Shown piece after piece: positions 14,835 to 22,781 of a DNA stretch of 34,618 bases. Location of the stretch: positions 1-34,618 of the forward strand of contig JAFSZV010000006.1 of the NCBI GenBank assembly GCA_017455565.1. Reading direction: 5' to 3'. A model generated the notes under the pieces. The model worked only from the letters and a program-made list of their open reading frames with translations. It was not told the DNA's origin and made no database searches. Positions within the stretch are counted from its first letter, which is position 1. The number at the start of each line of letters is the position of its first letter. The stretch comes from Clostridia bacterium (GTDB lineage: Bacteria; Bacillota; Clostridia; Oscillospirales; Butyricicoccaceae). The translations under genes were made by a program, and so were the position numbers.

Positions 14835-14994
14835 GATTTTGTTAAGAACGGCACTTGCGGCCCACGCATAGAATGGGTCGTGACACGCCGCGGCATTTCG
14901 GTCTCCCGCCGCGCATTTGCGTTTAAAATGCGTTCCCGCGTGGAATGATATGGTTGCGGACTTGTCCGACTTCATTCTGCGGAGCGTGATTACA

Positions 14995-15381
14995 GTGGAG
15001 AACCGTCAGAGTATCGTCCGCCGGGGCGAGATCTATTACGCCGATCTCAGTCCGGTGGTGGGCAGCGAACAGGGAGGCGTGCGGCCTGTCCTCATCGTGC
15101 AGAACGATGTGGGAAACCGCTACAGTCCCACTGTCATCGCCGCCGCCATCACTTCCCAGCAAAACAAAACGCGGCTTCCCACTCATATCGAGTTGGAGGC
15201 CCGCGCCTGCGGCCTTTCCAAGGATTCTATTGTTTTGCTGGAGCAGATGCGGACGTTGGACAAAAGGCGCCTGCGCGACCGGATGGGCTGCCTGGACGAA
15301 AAAGCCATGCAGCGCGTCGACGGGGCCATCGCCATCAGTCTCGGGCTTCGCCCGGGACGGGACGTTACAACGGAGGGATAA
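14995..15381 (+). CDS. mazF: MazF/PemK-family endoribonuclease toxin
   Basis: 128 residues from the GTG start. [20 protein letters not shown], followed by [20 protein letters not shown] and AAITSQ, is the classic N-terminal half of Firmicute MazF (NdoA), which cuts single-stranded mRNA at short motifs. The conserved Arg in GGVRPVL and the Thr/Ser of ITSQ are present, so it looks catalytically intact. GTG at 14995 has GGAG (14981-14984) upstream; ATG at 14950 in the same frame would add 15 residues and has a weaker site. The cognate mazE antitoxin is normally the preceding gene, and no such frame is present between 14829 and 14994. The next gene starts one base after the stop, so the two are probably coupled. 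Confidence 0.9.
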   Translation: MENRQSIVRRGEIYYADLSPVVGSEQGGVRPVLIVQNDVGNRYSPTVIAAAITSQQNKTRLPTHIELEARACGLSKDSIVLLEQMRTLDKRRLRDRMGCLDEKAMQRVDGAIAISLGLRPGRDVTTEG

Positions 15382-15382
15382 C

Positions 15383-15994
15383 GTGAAAAAGAGTCGTTTG
15401 GGGACTTGGATCCTTTGCGGGCTGACCGCTGTGATGATGTTTGCCGGGCTCTATGCCATCGCTGTGGAATATGGAGGTCAAAACGATCCGTTGGTCACCT
15501 TGAGCTACATAAACCAGGTGGTTTTGCCCGCGACAAAGGCGGACATCGACAGTAGCGTAAACGCCGCCCTCAGCCGCTATGAAAGCGACCTTCAGACCCA
15601 GAACGCCCAGCTTCAGGCCTATGTGGATCAGGTCCTGAAGAATTATTCCGCCGGCGCCGCCGACGCGCAACTGGTGGATCAGATCGCCCAGAGCGTCATT
15701 CAGCAGATGAGCGGAACGCCGGCCTCCGGTTCGGCACAGTGGGCGGTGATCTCGGTGCCTGCGGGGAAGACGGTGACCTGTGAGATCGGCTGTCAGGCCA
15801 TCCTGAGGGACGGCGCGGCGGTTTGCGTCGCCCCGGGCACGCCGGGGCTGGTGGATGTCAGCGACGCTGGGATCCTGAACAATGGCAGCGCGCTACTGGC
15901 CAACCATCTGTATACGGTCACCGTTCAGGGCCACGGGATCCGCACGGCCAACGGCTGCTCGCTTCTGATCTCCGGCGGCTATACTATTCAATAA
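15383..15994 (+). CDS. Membrane-anchored protein of unknown function
   Basis: 203 residues, GTG start with GGAGG (15372-15376) upstream; it begins one base after the mazF stop. One N-terminal membrane segment (TWILCGLTAVMMFAGLYAIA) would leave the rest outside. Residues ~45-95 (ADIDSSVNAALSRYESDLQT, then NAQLQAYVDQVLKNY) look like an amphipathic helix or coiled coil. The C-terminal ~80 residues are rich in Gly, Val and Ala and alternate as in a beta domain (WAVISVPAGKTVTCEIGCQA). I do not recognise the family. Placement between mazF and a terminator, upstream of the spoIIGA cluster, suggests a cell-envelope protein of sporulating Clostridia, but no function can be assigned. Confidence 0.8.
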   Translation: MKKSRLGTWILCGLTAVMMFAGLYAIAVEYGGQNDPLVTLSYINQVVLPATKADIDSSVNAALSRYESDLQTQNAQLQAYVDQVLKNYSAGAADAQLVDQIAQSVIQQMSGTPASGSAQWAVISVPAGKTVTCEIGCQAILRDGAAVCVAPGTPGLVDVSDAGILNNGSALLANHLYTVTVQGHGIRTANGCSLLISGGYTIQ

Positions 15995-16010
15995 ACAATA
16001 TCGTTCTCCC

Positions 16011-16038
16011 GCGGGGCGCAAAAAGCGCCCCGCTTTTT
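16011..16038 (+). terminator. Terminator of the mazF unit
   Basis: GCGGGGCGC (16011-16019), loop AAAAA, GCGCCCCGC (16025-16033), TTTTT. Strong. Confidence 0.93.
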
Positions 16039-16090
16039 CATATCCCGCCGTGTTTTCGCATATGGTGGAGCAGGAAAGCGGGGTGGCGGG

Positions 16091-16660
16091 ATGGAAGAAT
16101 GCGGCCTTTATCTGGAGCGAGGAGAGATTGGAACGCTGCGTTGGAGCCACGCGGGCGAAACGACGGCTCTTTTCGCCTCGTGCCCCATGGAGGCGGACCG
16201 GATCTATCGGGTGGTCCTGCTTTGCGAAAACGAACAGCTTCCGCTGGGCGTCATGCTGCCCCAAAACGGAAGATTTGTTCTGAAAAAGCGGCTGCCCCGC
16301 GTGATTGTCCCGCAACGCGCCTTTGTGGACCGTTCGCTGCCCGGCGAAGGGCATCTGCCGCGCCTGCCGCTGGCTTTTTCCGCCTTTCGTCCCGCGGAAA
16401 GGGGAGAACTGGGTCATTCCGCTGAAAGCGCAGACAGCGGCCTGCTTTGCGCCGACTGGATCGACCGGCGGTATTATCTCGCGCCCTTCAGGCCGGGAGA
16501 AGAAAGCCCGCTTGCCCCCTATTTCAGCCTGTCTGTCCTGATTGAAGGAGAGCCAGGTGATTTTCTTGCCTTTTGCAAAAAGGACGATATCTGTCAGCCA
16601 ATTTTTTTCGAACCTCCCGCCGAAACAGACAGACTTCGCACAGACAGCGGTATATCATGA
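16091..16660 (+). CDS. Protein of unknown function upstream of spoIIGA
   Basis: 189 residues, with no signal peptide or membrane segment and no motif I recognise. It begins MEECGLYLERGEIGTLRW, has a beta-rich first half (TTALFASCPMEADRIYRVVL, then PLGVMLPQNGRFVLKKRLPR) and a more charged second half. The ribosome site is weak (GGGTGGCGGG). It ends 18 bases before spoIIGA and follows a terminator, so it may share a transcript with spoIIGA and act in sporulation; that is position-based only. A continuous frame of 189 codons and codon use like its neighbours support a real gene. Competing frames on both strands are shorter. Confidence 0.65.
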   Translation: MEECGLYLERGEIGTLRWSHAGETTALFASCPMEADRIYRVVLLCENEQLPLGVMLPQNGRFVLKKRLPRVIVPQRAFVDRSLPGEGHLPRLPLAFSAFRPAERGELGHSAESADSGLLCADWIDRRYYLAPFRPGEESPLAPYFSLSVLIEGEPGDFLAFCKKDDICQPIFFEPPAETDRLRTDSGIS

Positions 16661-16678
16661 TCTCGAGGAGCGGTGCGG

Positions 16679-17527
16679 ATGAAGATCGTTTACGTGGACA
16701 CTCTCTTTTTCCTGAATTTCGCGGTAGACTACTGCCTTTTGTTTTTGACCGCACGGCTGTGCGGACAATATCGCAGGAGGCGGTTTCTGCTACTGGGCGC
16801 TGCTGTCGGCGCGGTTTTTGCCGTGATCTTGTATTTTCCGGTGATCCCGCCGTTTTTTTCCATTCCGCTGCGGCTGGGCGTATGCGCCGTCGTGACCTTC
16901 GCGGCCTTCGGACGGCAAAGCCCCCGGCGCTTGTTGCATCTCGGCGGGATGTTCGCCTTTCTCAGCTTTGCCATGGCGGGACTGGTGATGCTGGTTGCGC
17001 TGCTGGGCGGCGAGGCGGCTTCCCGCAACGGAGTCGTGTATTTCCGCGCCTCGGCGCTGGCGGTGGGCGCAGGCTTCGGGTTGCTGTATCTAGCATCGAT
17101 GTGGCTGATGGGGCGGGGAAGGGCGGTCCCGGGGCGCGGCACCGTGGAGGTGCGGGCCCAGTGCGACGGGCGGGAGATCCGCTTTCGCGCCCTGCGGGAC
17201 AGCGGCAACCTGCTGCGGGATCCATCTGCGGGGCGGCCCGTGATCCTGGTGGACAGGGAGACAGCGGCGGGGTTGTTTTCCAAGGAAACGGCGGAGCTGC
17301 TCCGTAAGGGGGCCTGCGTGGAACAAATGCTGGCGCAGCTCAGTGAGACCGAAAAAGGCCCCTTCTGGCTCCTGCCGTTGCAAACGGCGGCGGCAAGAGG
17401 GCTGGCCGTGGTTTTTCGGCCTGAGGGCCTTTGGGTTGACGGGAAAGAACGGAAGGACGATCTATTTGGCATCGCGCCGGAGCCCATCCACACGGGCGGC
17501 GATTGCCGTGGATTGATAGGAGCATGA
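16679..17527 (+). CDS. spoIIGA: Sporulation sigma-E factor-processing peptidase
   Basis: 282 residues. SpoIIGA is the membrane aspartic protease that removes the N-terminal pro-sequence of sigma-E in the mother cell, triggered by the forespore signal SpoIIR. The first ~150 residues form about five membrane segments, starting [20 protein letters not shown], a family signature. The cytoplasmic half has the catalytic motif [13 protein letters not shown], with Asp in DSGN, and a late DLFGIAPEP segment. The ATG at 16679 follows GAGGAG; a GTG six bases earlier overlaps that spacing. sigE starts two bases after the stop, the usual operon. I see no confident Spo0A boxes upstream. Confidence 0.96.
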   Translation: MKIVYVDTLFFLNFAVDYCLLFLTARLCGQYRRRRFLLLGAAVGAVFAVILYFPVIPPFFSIPLRLGVCAVVTFAAFGRQSPRRLLHLGGMFAFLSFAMAGLVMLVALLGGEAASRNGVVYFRASALAVGAGFGLLYLASMWLMGRGRAVPGRGTVEVRAQCDGREIRFRALRDSGNLLRDPSAGRPVILVDRETAAGLFSKETAELLRKGACVEQMLAQLSETEKGPFWLLPLQTAAARGLAVVFRPEGLWVDGKERKDDLFGIAPEPIHTGGDCRGLIGA

Positions 17528-17528
17528 T

Positions 17529-18242
17529 ATGAAAGCAAAAATCATCGCGTTTCTCCAACGGATCAGGTGGAAAGTCAAGCAGCTTTACATAACGGACGTT
17601 TATTATATCAGCGGCGCTGACCGACTGCCTATTCCGCTGACCGCTGAGGAAGAACGGGCGCTTTTGAAGGATTACGACGGTACCCAGATGGAGATCCGCC
17701 AGACCCTCATCGAGCGCAATCTCCGGCTGGTGGTCTATATCGCGCGCAAGTTTGAAAACACCGGCGTCGGGCTGGAGGATCTGATCTCCATCGGCACCAT
17801 CGGTCTCATCAAGGCAGTCAACACTTATCGCCCCGACAAAAATGCCAAGCTTGCCACTTACGCCTCTAGATGCATCGAAAACGAGATTTTGATGTATCTT
17901 CGAAAAAGCGTCAACCAGCGGGCCGAGGTCTCGCTGGACGAGCCGCTCAAAACCGATTGGGACGGCAACGAGCTTTTGCTCTCCGACGTGTTGGGCACAG
18001 AGCCCGATTGCGTCATGCGTCCGGTTGAAGACGATGTGGAACGGCAAATTTTGAGCGTTCTGCTGTCCCGTCTGCCCAAACGTGAGCGCGTCATCATCGC
18101 GATGCGCTTCGGACTTGCGGGTGGCGACGAGCTGACGCAAAAAGAGGTGGCCGATCGCCTTGGCATTTCACAATCCTATATTTCCCGGCTGGAAAAACGG
18201 ATCATCCGCCGCCTGAAAAGCGAGATGCTCCGCTCCCTTTGA
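17529..18242 (+). CDS. sigE: RNA polymerase sporulation sigma factor, sigma-E (pro-form)
   Basis: 237 residues. This is the mother-cell sigma factor of early sporulation. The basic, amphipathic pro-sequence ([20 protein letters not shown]) ends before [11 protein letters not shown], matching the SpoIIGA cleavage region. Region 2 ([20 protein letters not shown], then [18 protein letters not shown]) and region 4 ([20 protein letters not shown]) are intact. It directly follows spoIIGA with AGGAG (17518-17522) inside the end of that gene, so the protease and its substrate are co-translated. Confidence 0.97.
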   Translation: MKAKIIAFLQRIRWKVKQLYITDVYYISGADRLPIPLTAEEERALLKDYDGTQMEIRQTLIERNLRLVVYIARKFENTGVGLEDLISIGTIGLIKAVNTYRPDKNAKLATYASRCIENEILMYLRKSVNQRAEVSLDEPLKTDWDGNELLLSDVLGTEPDCVMRPVEDDVERQILSVLLSRLPKRERVIIAMRFGLAGGDELTQKEVADRLGISQSYISRLEKRIIRRLKSEMLRSL

Positions 18243-18342
18243 CAGAATATGGCGGGATTTGACGAACGAACGCCCGCTGAAACTGGAATGAAAAACCAGC
18301 GGCCTGCCGATACTTTTCTCAAACGGGAAAAGGAGCGATTGT

Positions 18343-19116
18343 ATGCAGGCAAAGGTGGAGATCTGCGGCGTCAACACCGCCGCGCTCAAGGTTTTGAAAA
18401 ACGACGAGACCATGGCGCTCATCCGCAGCGCGCAGGAGGGCGACAAGGCTGCGAAAGAGCAGGCCGTAATGGGAAATCTTCGGCTGGTGCTTTCGGTGGT
18501 ACAGCGGTTTTCCGGTCGTGGTGAGCCCATGGACGACCTGTTTCAGGTAGGTGTGATCGGGCTTTTAAAGGCCATCGACAACTTTGATACATCGCAGCCG
18601 GTGAAGTTTTCCACTTATGGCGTGCCCATGATCATCGGTGAGATCCGACGCTATCTCCGTGACGGGAGCCGGGTCAAAATCAGCCGCGGCATGCGGGACA
18701 ATGCTTATCGCGCTCTCACTGCCAAAGAAAAGCTGACCTCGCTTTACCAGCGGGAGCCAACGGTGGAGGAAATTGCCCGGGAGATCGGGCTTCCGCGGGA
18801 AGAGGTGGTGTTCGCGCTTGACGCCATTGCCGATCCCGTTTCCCTGTACGATCCGGTGTTTCAGGAGGGCGGCGACGCCATCTGCGTGATGGATCAGGTG
18901 CGGGACGAGCGATCCACCGACGATAGCTGGCTGGAACAGATTGCCATGCGCGAGGCGCTGGAGAGCCTTTCGCCGCGGGAAAAGCGGATCCTGGCTCTGC
19001 GCTTTTACGAGGGAAAAACACAGGTTGAGGTTTCCGCCGAGGTGGGGATCAGCCAGGCTCAGGTCTCGCGGCTGGAAAAGGGCGTCATTGACAAGATCAA
19101 GCGCCGTATGCGCTGA
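18343..19116 (+). CDS. sigG: RNA polymerase sporulation sigma factor, sigma-G
   Basis: 257 residues. This is the late forespore sigma factor. The N-terminus VEICGVNTAALKVLKNDETM is the sigma-G signature also used for anti-sigma control. Region 2 (GNLRLVLSVVQRFSGRGEPM), region 3 (GSRVKISRGMRDNAYRAL) and region 4 (QVEVSAEVGISQAQVSRLEK) are complete. AAAGGAG lies seven bases before the ATG. A 100-base gap separates it from sigE. Sigma-F/sigma-G promoters are expected there, but I find no convincing match, so either read-through from sigE or a divergent promoter is possible. The spoIIGA-sigE-sigG order is conserved in Bacilli and Clostridia. Confidence 0.97.
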   Translation: MQAKVEICGVNTAALKVLKNDETMALIRSAQEGDKAAKEQAVMGNLRLVLSVVQRFSGRGEPMDDLFQVGVIGLLKAIDNFDTSQPVKFSTYGVPMIIGEIRRYLRDGSRVKISRGMRDNAYRALTAKEKLTSLYQREPTVEEIAREIGLPREEVVFALDAIADPVSLYDPVFQEGGDAICVMDQVRDERSTDDSWLEQIAMREALESLSPREKRILALRFYEGKTQVEVSAEVGISQAQVSRLEKGVIDKIKRRMR

Positions 19117-19119
19117 CGC

Positions 19120-19148
19120 TTGCCAAATATCCGCTCCCGTGCTATGAT
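19120..19148 (+). promoter_or_regulatory. Sigma-A promoter of mnmM
   Basis: TTGCCA (19120-19125), 17 bases, TATGAT (19143-19148), starting just past the sigG stop. GGAGGGG follows before the ATG at 19182. Confidence 0.75.
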
Positions 19149-19181
19149 CGTTTCAGTAAACGCGGAACGGAGGGGAGCTTT

Positions 19182-19748
19182 ATGAGCCGGGAATGGAACG
19201 CACTGGGCTTGTCCCATCGGTTTTTACGGCAGCATGTGCGGCCGGGTGACTTTGTCGTCGACGCCACAGCGGGCAACGGAAACGATACGTTGTTTCTCAG
19301 CCGGCTGGTGGGCGAACGGGGCCGCGTTCTGGCCATGGATATCCAGCCCCGCGCCATGGAGAATACCGGGGCGCTTTTGCAAAAAGAGGGCGTGGAAAAC
19401 GTCCGCCTGGTGCTGGACGGGCACGAAAATATGGCGGCTTATGCCGCCGAGGGGAGCGTCGACGCCGTGGCGTTCAACTTCGGGTGGCTGCCCGCCGGCG
19501 ATCACAATGTATTCACACGAAAAGAGACCAGCCTGCCCGCCGTGGAGGCGGGGCTGCGCCTTTTGCGGTCCGGCGGCGCCATGAGCCTTTGCATCTATTA
19601 CGGTCGCAACAACGGGTATGACGAGCGCGACGCCCTGCTGCAATTTGTCCGCGGACTGGACGACCGGGTCTGGTCTGTGATGGCGGTGGACTTCGCAAAC
19701 CGCAAAAACGATCCGCCTATCTTTGTCTGGATCGTCAAAGAAGGATGA
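19182..19748 (+). CDS. mnmM: YtqB-type tRNA methyltransferase (MnmM)
   Basis: 188 residues. The class I SAM-binding motif is VVDATAGNGNDTLFLSRLVG, preceded by GLSHRFLRQHVRPGD; together these are the YtqB/rRNA methylase signature. FNFGWLPAGDH and later IYYGRNNGYDER are also conserved. From the literature on Bacillus YtqB/MnmM, the enzyme methylates the aminomethyl group at the tRNA wobble uridine to complete mnm5s2U. The gene has its own promoter after sigG and is followed by two terminators, so it is probably a single-gene unit not tied to sporulation. Confidence 0.88.
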   Translation: MSREWNALGLSHRFLRQHVRPGDFVVDATAGNGNDTLFLSRLVGERGRVLAMDIQPRAMENTGALLQKEGVENVRLVLDGHENMAAYAAEGSVDAVAFNFGWLPAGDHNVFTRKETSLPAVEAGLRLLRSGGAMSLCIYYGRNNGYDERDALLQFVRGLDDRVWSVMAVDFANRKNDPPIFVWIVKEG

Positions 19749-19807
19749 AAGAGCAGTTTTCCGCCATTTTCAGACGGGAAATAAGAGAAAATACAGAACT
19801 ATGATGG

Positions 19808-19835
19808 AAAAAAGCCCGGCGAAGCAGGCTTTTTT
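19808..19835. terminator. Terminator downstream of mnmM
   Basis: AAAAAAGCC (19808-19816) and GGCTTTTTT (19827-19835) around a 10-base loop. Symmetric, so usable from both converging genes. Confidence 0.85.
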
Positions 19836-19842
19836 CAGTCTT

Positions 19843-19872
19843 AAAACGCTCCGTCTGCGGCGGAGCGTTTTT
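19843..19872. terminator. Second terminator between converging genes
   Basis: AAAACGCTCCG (19843-19853), 7-base loop, CGGAGCGTTTTT (19861-19872). On the minus strand it follows the membrane-protein stop at 19882 and ends in TTTT, so it can serve that gene. Confidence 0.88.
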
Positions 19873-19881
19873 CTCAAGCAA

Positions 19882-20676
19882 TTATTCTTCTGCGGTTTCC
19901 GCGGCGTCATCCTCGGCTTGCTCCTCCGGCGCGGGCTTTGGAAGGATATGGGGCGGCGCCAGCAGGGCGGCAGCCAGCAAAAAGGCGCAGGCCAAAAGAA
20001 GGATCATTGTCCCCACGGAAAAGTTTCGGATGGCGAGCACATTGTCGTGACGAAGCAGAAAATACATCCACTCCTGTACACAGGCCGCCAGGCCCCAGCT
20101 CATGACGGTGCGCCGCGCCGCGGGGCGGGGTTTTAAAAACCATCCGGCGACGGAAGAATAGAGACTAATGAGCACCAGAAGAAAGACGGAGATCTCACAG
20201 CCAAAATTCAAAAGATACGGATTGTCGCCGTTGCCGCGATACAGCAAAAGCAGATAAAATCCCACCAGAAAGATCGGGAGGAGGGAATATCCTGCCGCCC
20301 GCTCGGTCTTGTCACGCTCGGAAAGCCGCATCAGCGCGGCAGCGCCTGTCACTGCGGCAAACACGGCAGAAACGGCGCGCAGCAGGGAAGAGCCGCCGCC
20401 CTTTAGGAAGAACAGAAACGCCGTAGCCAGAAACAAAAATCCTGCGCAGGCGATCAGGGCAAAGGTCAGCCGGTTTGGTTCGGCCTGCGGCACGTCGTGT
20501 TTTTTGAAAAAACGCTCGACCCCGGCGGCTGCCGCCGCAAGGATGAGGGCGGCAGCGACGGCTACGATCAGCAGTCTGGCGCTTGCGCCGCTCTTTACAC
20601 GGAACAGGGCCACCACAACTCCGAACAAAGCCGTCAGGATCACATAAACAAAAGAAAGACGGGGTAGTTTTTTCAT
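19882..20676 (-). CDS. Polytopic membrane protein of unknown function
   Basis: 264 residues with about eight hydrophobic segments, for example FVYVILTALFGVVVALF, LLIVAVAAALILAAAAAG, LTFALIACAGFLFLATAFLF, LLPIFLVGFYLLLLY and GTMILLLACAFLLAAALLA. The C-terminus is an acidic, cytoplasm-like tail (PEEQAEDDAAETAEE). I recognise no transporter or enzyme motif. The gene is convergent with mnmM and divergent from spoIID; its ribosome site (GGTGA) is modest. Placement beside sporulation genes may be incidental. Confidence 0.82.
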   Translation of the reverse strand: MKKLPRLSFVYVILTALFGVVVALFRVKSGASARLLIVAVAAALILAAAAAGVERFFKKHDVPQAEPNRLTFALIACAGFLFLATAFLFFLKGGGSSLLRAVSAVFAAVTGAAALMRLSERDKTERAAGYSLLPIFLVGFYLLLLYRGNGDNPYLLNFGCEISVFLLVLISLYSSVAGWFLKPRPAARRTVMSWGLAACVQEWMYFLLRHDNVLAIRNFSVGTMILLLACAFLLAAALLAPPHILPKPAPEEQAEDDAAETAEE

Positions 20677-20686
20677 AAAATCACCA

Positions 20687-20715
20687 TCATATTATCCGGC
20701 GGTTCCTCATATGCT
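20687..20715 (+). promoter_or_regulatory. Sigma-E promoter of spoIID
   Basis: TCATATT (20687-20693) matches the sigma-E -35 consensus KMATATT, and CATATGCT (20708-20715) matches the CATAnnnT form of the -10, with a 14-base spacer, the usual distance. It overlaps the divergent start region of the membrane-protein gene. spoIID is a classic sigma-E target and sigE is 3 kb upstream. Confidence 0.78.
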
Positions 20716-20794
20716 ATCTGAGAAAAGGACCGCACGTTTTTCAAAACGATTTTTAAACAGTATATCACAGAATCACGAAAAAAGGAATGGGTTT

Positions 20795-21841
20795 ATGAAG
20801 AAATTGCTTCGTTTTTCCGCGCTTCTCACCCTTGCGGCGTTGGTGATGCCGGCACTGGCGGCCGCCTTCCCGGTCAAGACGGAGGCGCCTGAGGCGGTGC
20901 TGTCGCCCGCACCGCTGTATGACAAAACGGCTGCCGAATCGCCGTCTGCCATTGTGACAGAGCAAAAAGGCTTTGACGAAAGCGCCTCCGTGACGCTCTG
21001 GAACGGCAGCGCGGTGGAAACACTGTCCCTGCGGGATTATCTTGAGGGGGTTCTGGCGGCGGAAATGCCGGCGGATTTTCCGGAGGAAGCCCTTAAAGCG
21101 CAGGCGGTGGCTGCGCGCACTTATGCACTTTACAAGGCGGCGCTTTCCAACGGCGAAGCAGCTGACGTCCATCACGGTGCACAGCTCTGCACCGATCCGG
21201 CGCATTGCGAGGCGTTTCTGGATCTTGCGGCGCAGGCCTCGTCCCTGTGGGGCGGCGGAGCGGAGATGTATCAAGAGCGGATCTGCCGCGCTGTAAAGGA
21301 GACAGATGGCCTGATCCTCACTTACGGCGGTGAGCCCATCGCCGCGGTGTTCTGTGCCGCTTCCGCGGAGCAGACCGAGAGCGCCAGCGACGTATGGGGC
21401 GAAGAGATGCCGTATCTGATCAGTGTGCCGAGCCCAGGTGGGCAGGATTGCGGGAATTATTTTGGCGAGACGCACGTTTCTCTGGATGATTTTCGAGCCG
21501 CGATGGCGGCGCGCCATCCCGACGCCGCTTTTTCCGATCGGCCGGAGGAGTGGATCTCTCAGGCGGACCGTTCGCCCGCGGGCGGGATCCGGAGCCTGAC
21601 GGTGGGCGGCACAAAGGTCAAGGGCACCGAACTGCGGCAGTGCTTTGGTCTCAATTCCACAAATTTTACCATCCGGGTCGAGGGCGACGAACTGATCTTT
21701 TCCACCATAGGTTATGGCCACGGCGTGGGACTCAGCCAATACGGCGCCCGCTATATGGCGCTTTCCGGCGAGACCTTTGAAGCCATTCTTTCCCATTATT
21801 ATCCCGGCGCGGCGCTGACGGAAAAAACAGAGGGCGTATAA
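20795..21841 (+). CDS. spoIID: Stage II sporulation protein D (peptidoglycan lytic transglycosylase)
   Basis: 348 residues. SpoIID, with SpoIIP and SpoIIM, remodels septal peptidoglycan so that the mother cell can engulf the forespore; SpoIID cleaves the glycan strand. The N-terminus is a signal/anchor (LLRFSALLTLAALVMPALAA). Diagnostic motifs: LRDYLEGVLAAEMPADFPEE with the catalytic Glu, ALKAQAVAARTYALYK, VFCAASAEQTESASDVWG (the family usually has CxSxxGxT-like sequence here) and YGHGVGLSQYGARYMA. The ATG at 20795 with AAGGA upstream gives a normal signal peptide; the longer open frame from 20711 would span the leader. A spoIIQ-like gene follows 42 bases later. Confidence 0.94.
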   Translation: MKKLLRFSALLTLAALVMPALAAAFPVKTEAPEAVLSPAPLYDKTAAESPSAIVTEQKGFDESASVTLWNGSAVETLSLRDYLEGVLAAEMPADFPEEALKAQAVAARTYALYKAALSNGEAADVHHGAQLCTDPAHCEAFLDLAAQASSLWGGGAEMYQERICRAVKETDGLILTYGGEPIAAVFCAASAEQTESASDVWGEEMPYLISVPSPGGQDCGNYFGETHVSLDDFRAAMAARHPDAAFSDRPEEWISQADRSPAGGIRSLTVGGTKVKGTELRQCFGLNSTNFTIRVEGDELIFSTIGYGHGVGLSQYGARYMALSGETFEAILSHYYPGAALTEKTEGV

Positions 21842-21851
21842 TCGGCATTTT

Positions 21852-21875
21852 CTCCGGCGATACTATTGCCGGAGG
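21852..21875 (+). promoter_or_regulatory. Hairpin masking the spoIIQ-like ribosome site
   Basis: CTCCGGC (21852-21858) pairs perfectly with GCCGGAG (21868-21874), and the Shine-Dalgarno GGAGG (21871-21875) lies in the 3' arm. Free translation of this gene would need the hairpin to open, for instance by ribosomes finishing spoIID. Confidence 0.6.
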
Positions 21876-21883
21876 TGCATAAG

Positions 21884-22690
21884 ATGCAGAAAGGTACGTT
21901 CAAACAGCGGCTGGTGGCATTTCTTGAGGACAAGGGCTTTTACATCGTTTTGGGGCTCTGCGTCGTGGCCATCGGCGTATCGGGATATGTGCTGTTCTTT
22001 ACGGGCAGCGAAAAACCGTCTTCCGCACCGGTTCTGATGCAGCCGGGGAACGAAGCGGGCAAAAACGTTTCCAGCGGTGTGGAGGGGATCCCTGCGGACC
22101 GGCCCGAGGCCGCGCAAAAACCGCCTTACGATCATGAAGAAACGGGCGAAGACCGGATGAGCTCTCATCCGCAGCCGCCTATTTATGAGCCCGCAGACAA
22201 AACGGCGGCGCCAGAGCCTGCGGTGGAGCCGGCGGCGGCCTCTACCGTCCAGGTGAGCGCGCCTGCCGCGGTGACGCAGCCGGTCTACGCGCTCCCTGTG
22301 CGGGAAAGCGAGATCCTTCGAGAGTATTCCGGCGATGAACTGATCCCCGACGAGACCATGGGCGACTGGCGCACCCATAACGGGGTGGATTTTCTGTGCG
22401 ACGAGGGCGACGAGGTGCTGGCGGTGCTTGCAGGTTCCGTCGAGCGGATCTACACCGACATGATGCTGGGAAACTGCGTTGTGATCGATCACGGTGCAGG
22501 GCTGAAGAGCCTTACCTGCGGCCTTGCTGCGGCAGAGGGCATCAAGGAGGGCATGACGGTGTCCGCTGGCCAGACCATCGGCCGTGCCGGCAACACCATG
22601 GCGACGGAAAGCGCGCTTCCGTGCCATGTGCATCTGGAAATGACAGAAAACGGCCTTCTGATCGACCCGATGTCGATCTTGAAAAACTGA
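21884..22690 (+). CDS. spoIIQ: SpoIIQ-like M23 (LytM) peptidase-domain protein
   Basis: 268 residues. It has a short cytoplasmic N-terminus, one membrane segment (FYIVLGLCVVAIGVSGYVLF), a Pro/Ala/Glu-rich linker (~40-140) and a C-terminal M23 domain. The zinc motifs are present: THNGVDFLC (HxxxD) and CHVHLEM (HxH), with VVIDHGAGLKSL between. From Clostridium and Bacillus work, SpoIIQ in the forespore membrane joins SpoIIIAH across the septum. Unlike Bacillus SpoIIQ, the metal ligands are intact, as in Clostridioides, so it may bind zinc. It follows spoIID closely, and its ribosome site GGAGG is within a hairpin. The identity as SpoIIQ rather than another M23 protein rests on the neighbourhood and topology. 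Confidence 0.85.
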   Translation: MQKGTFKQRLVAFLEDKGFYIVLGLCVVAIGVSGYVLFFTGSEKPSSAPVLMQPGNEAGKNVSSGVEGIPADRPEAAQKPPYDHEETGEDRMSSHPQPPIYEPADKTAAPEPAVEPAAASTVQVSAPAAVTQPVYALPVRESEILREYSGDELIPDETMGDWRTHNGVDFLCDEGDEVLAVLAGSVERIYTDMMLGNCVVIDHGAGLKSLTCGLAAAEGIKEGMTVSAGQTIGRAGNTMATESALPCHVHLEMTENGLLIDPMSILKN

Positions 22691-22693
22691 AAC

Positions 22694-22724
22694 AAGCCGG
22701 CGGTGTATCGCACCGCCGGCTTTT
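22694..22724. terminator. Shared terminator of spoIIQ and the pyr operon
   Basis: AAGCCGGCGGTG (22694-22705), loop TATCG, CACCGCCGGC (22711-22720), TTTT. On the minus strand it also lies downstream of pyrI, although the T run there is broken by a G. Confidence 0.88.
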
Positions 22725-22781
22725 CAGATAACGCAATCACTGTAAAGCAAATCAGCTTTTCAGGAAAAACGATCTGTTCCG

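Noticed and set aside
16607..16641. Possible Spo0A boxes (TTCGAAC, TTCGCAC) before spoIIGA
   Set aside because: They match the TTCGACA consensus at only 5 and 4 of 7 positions; not enough to annotate.
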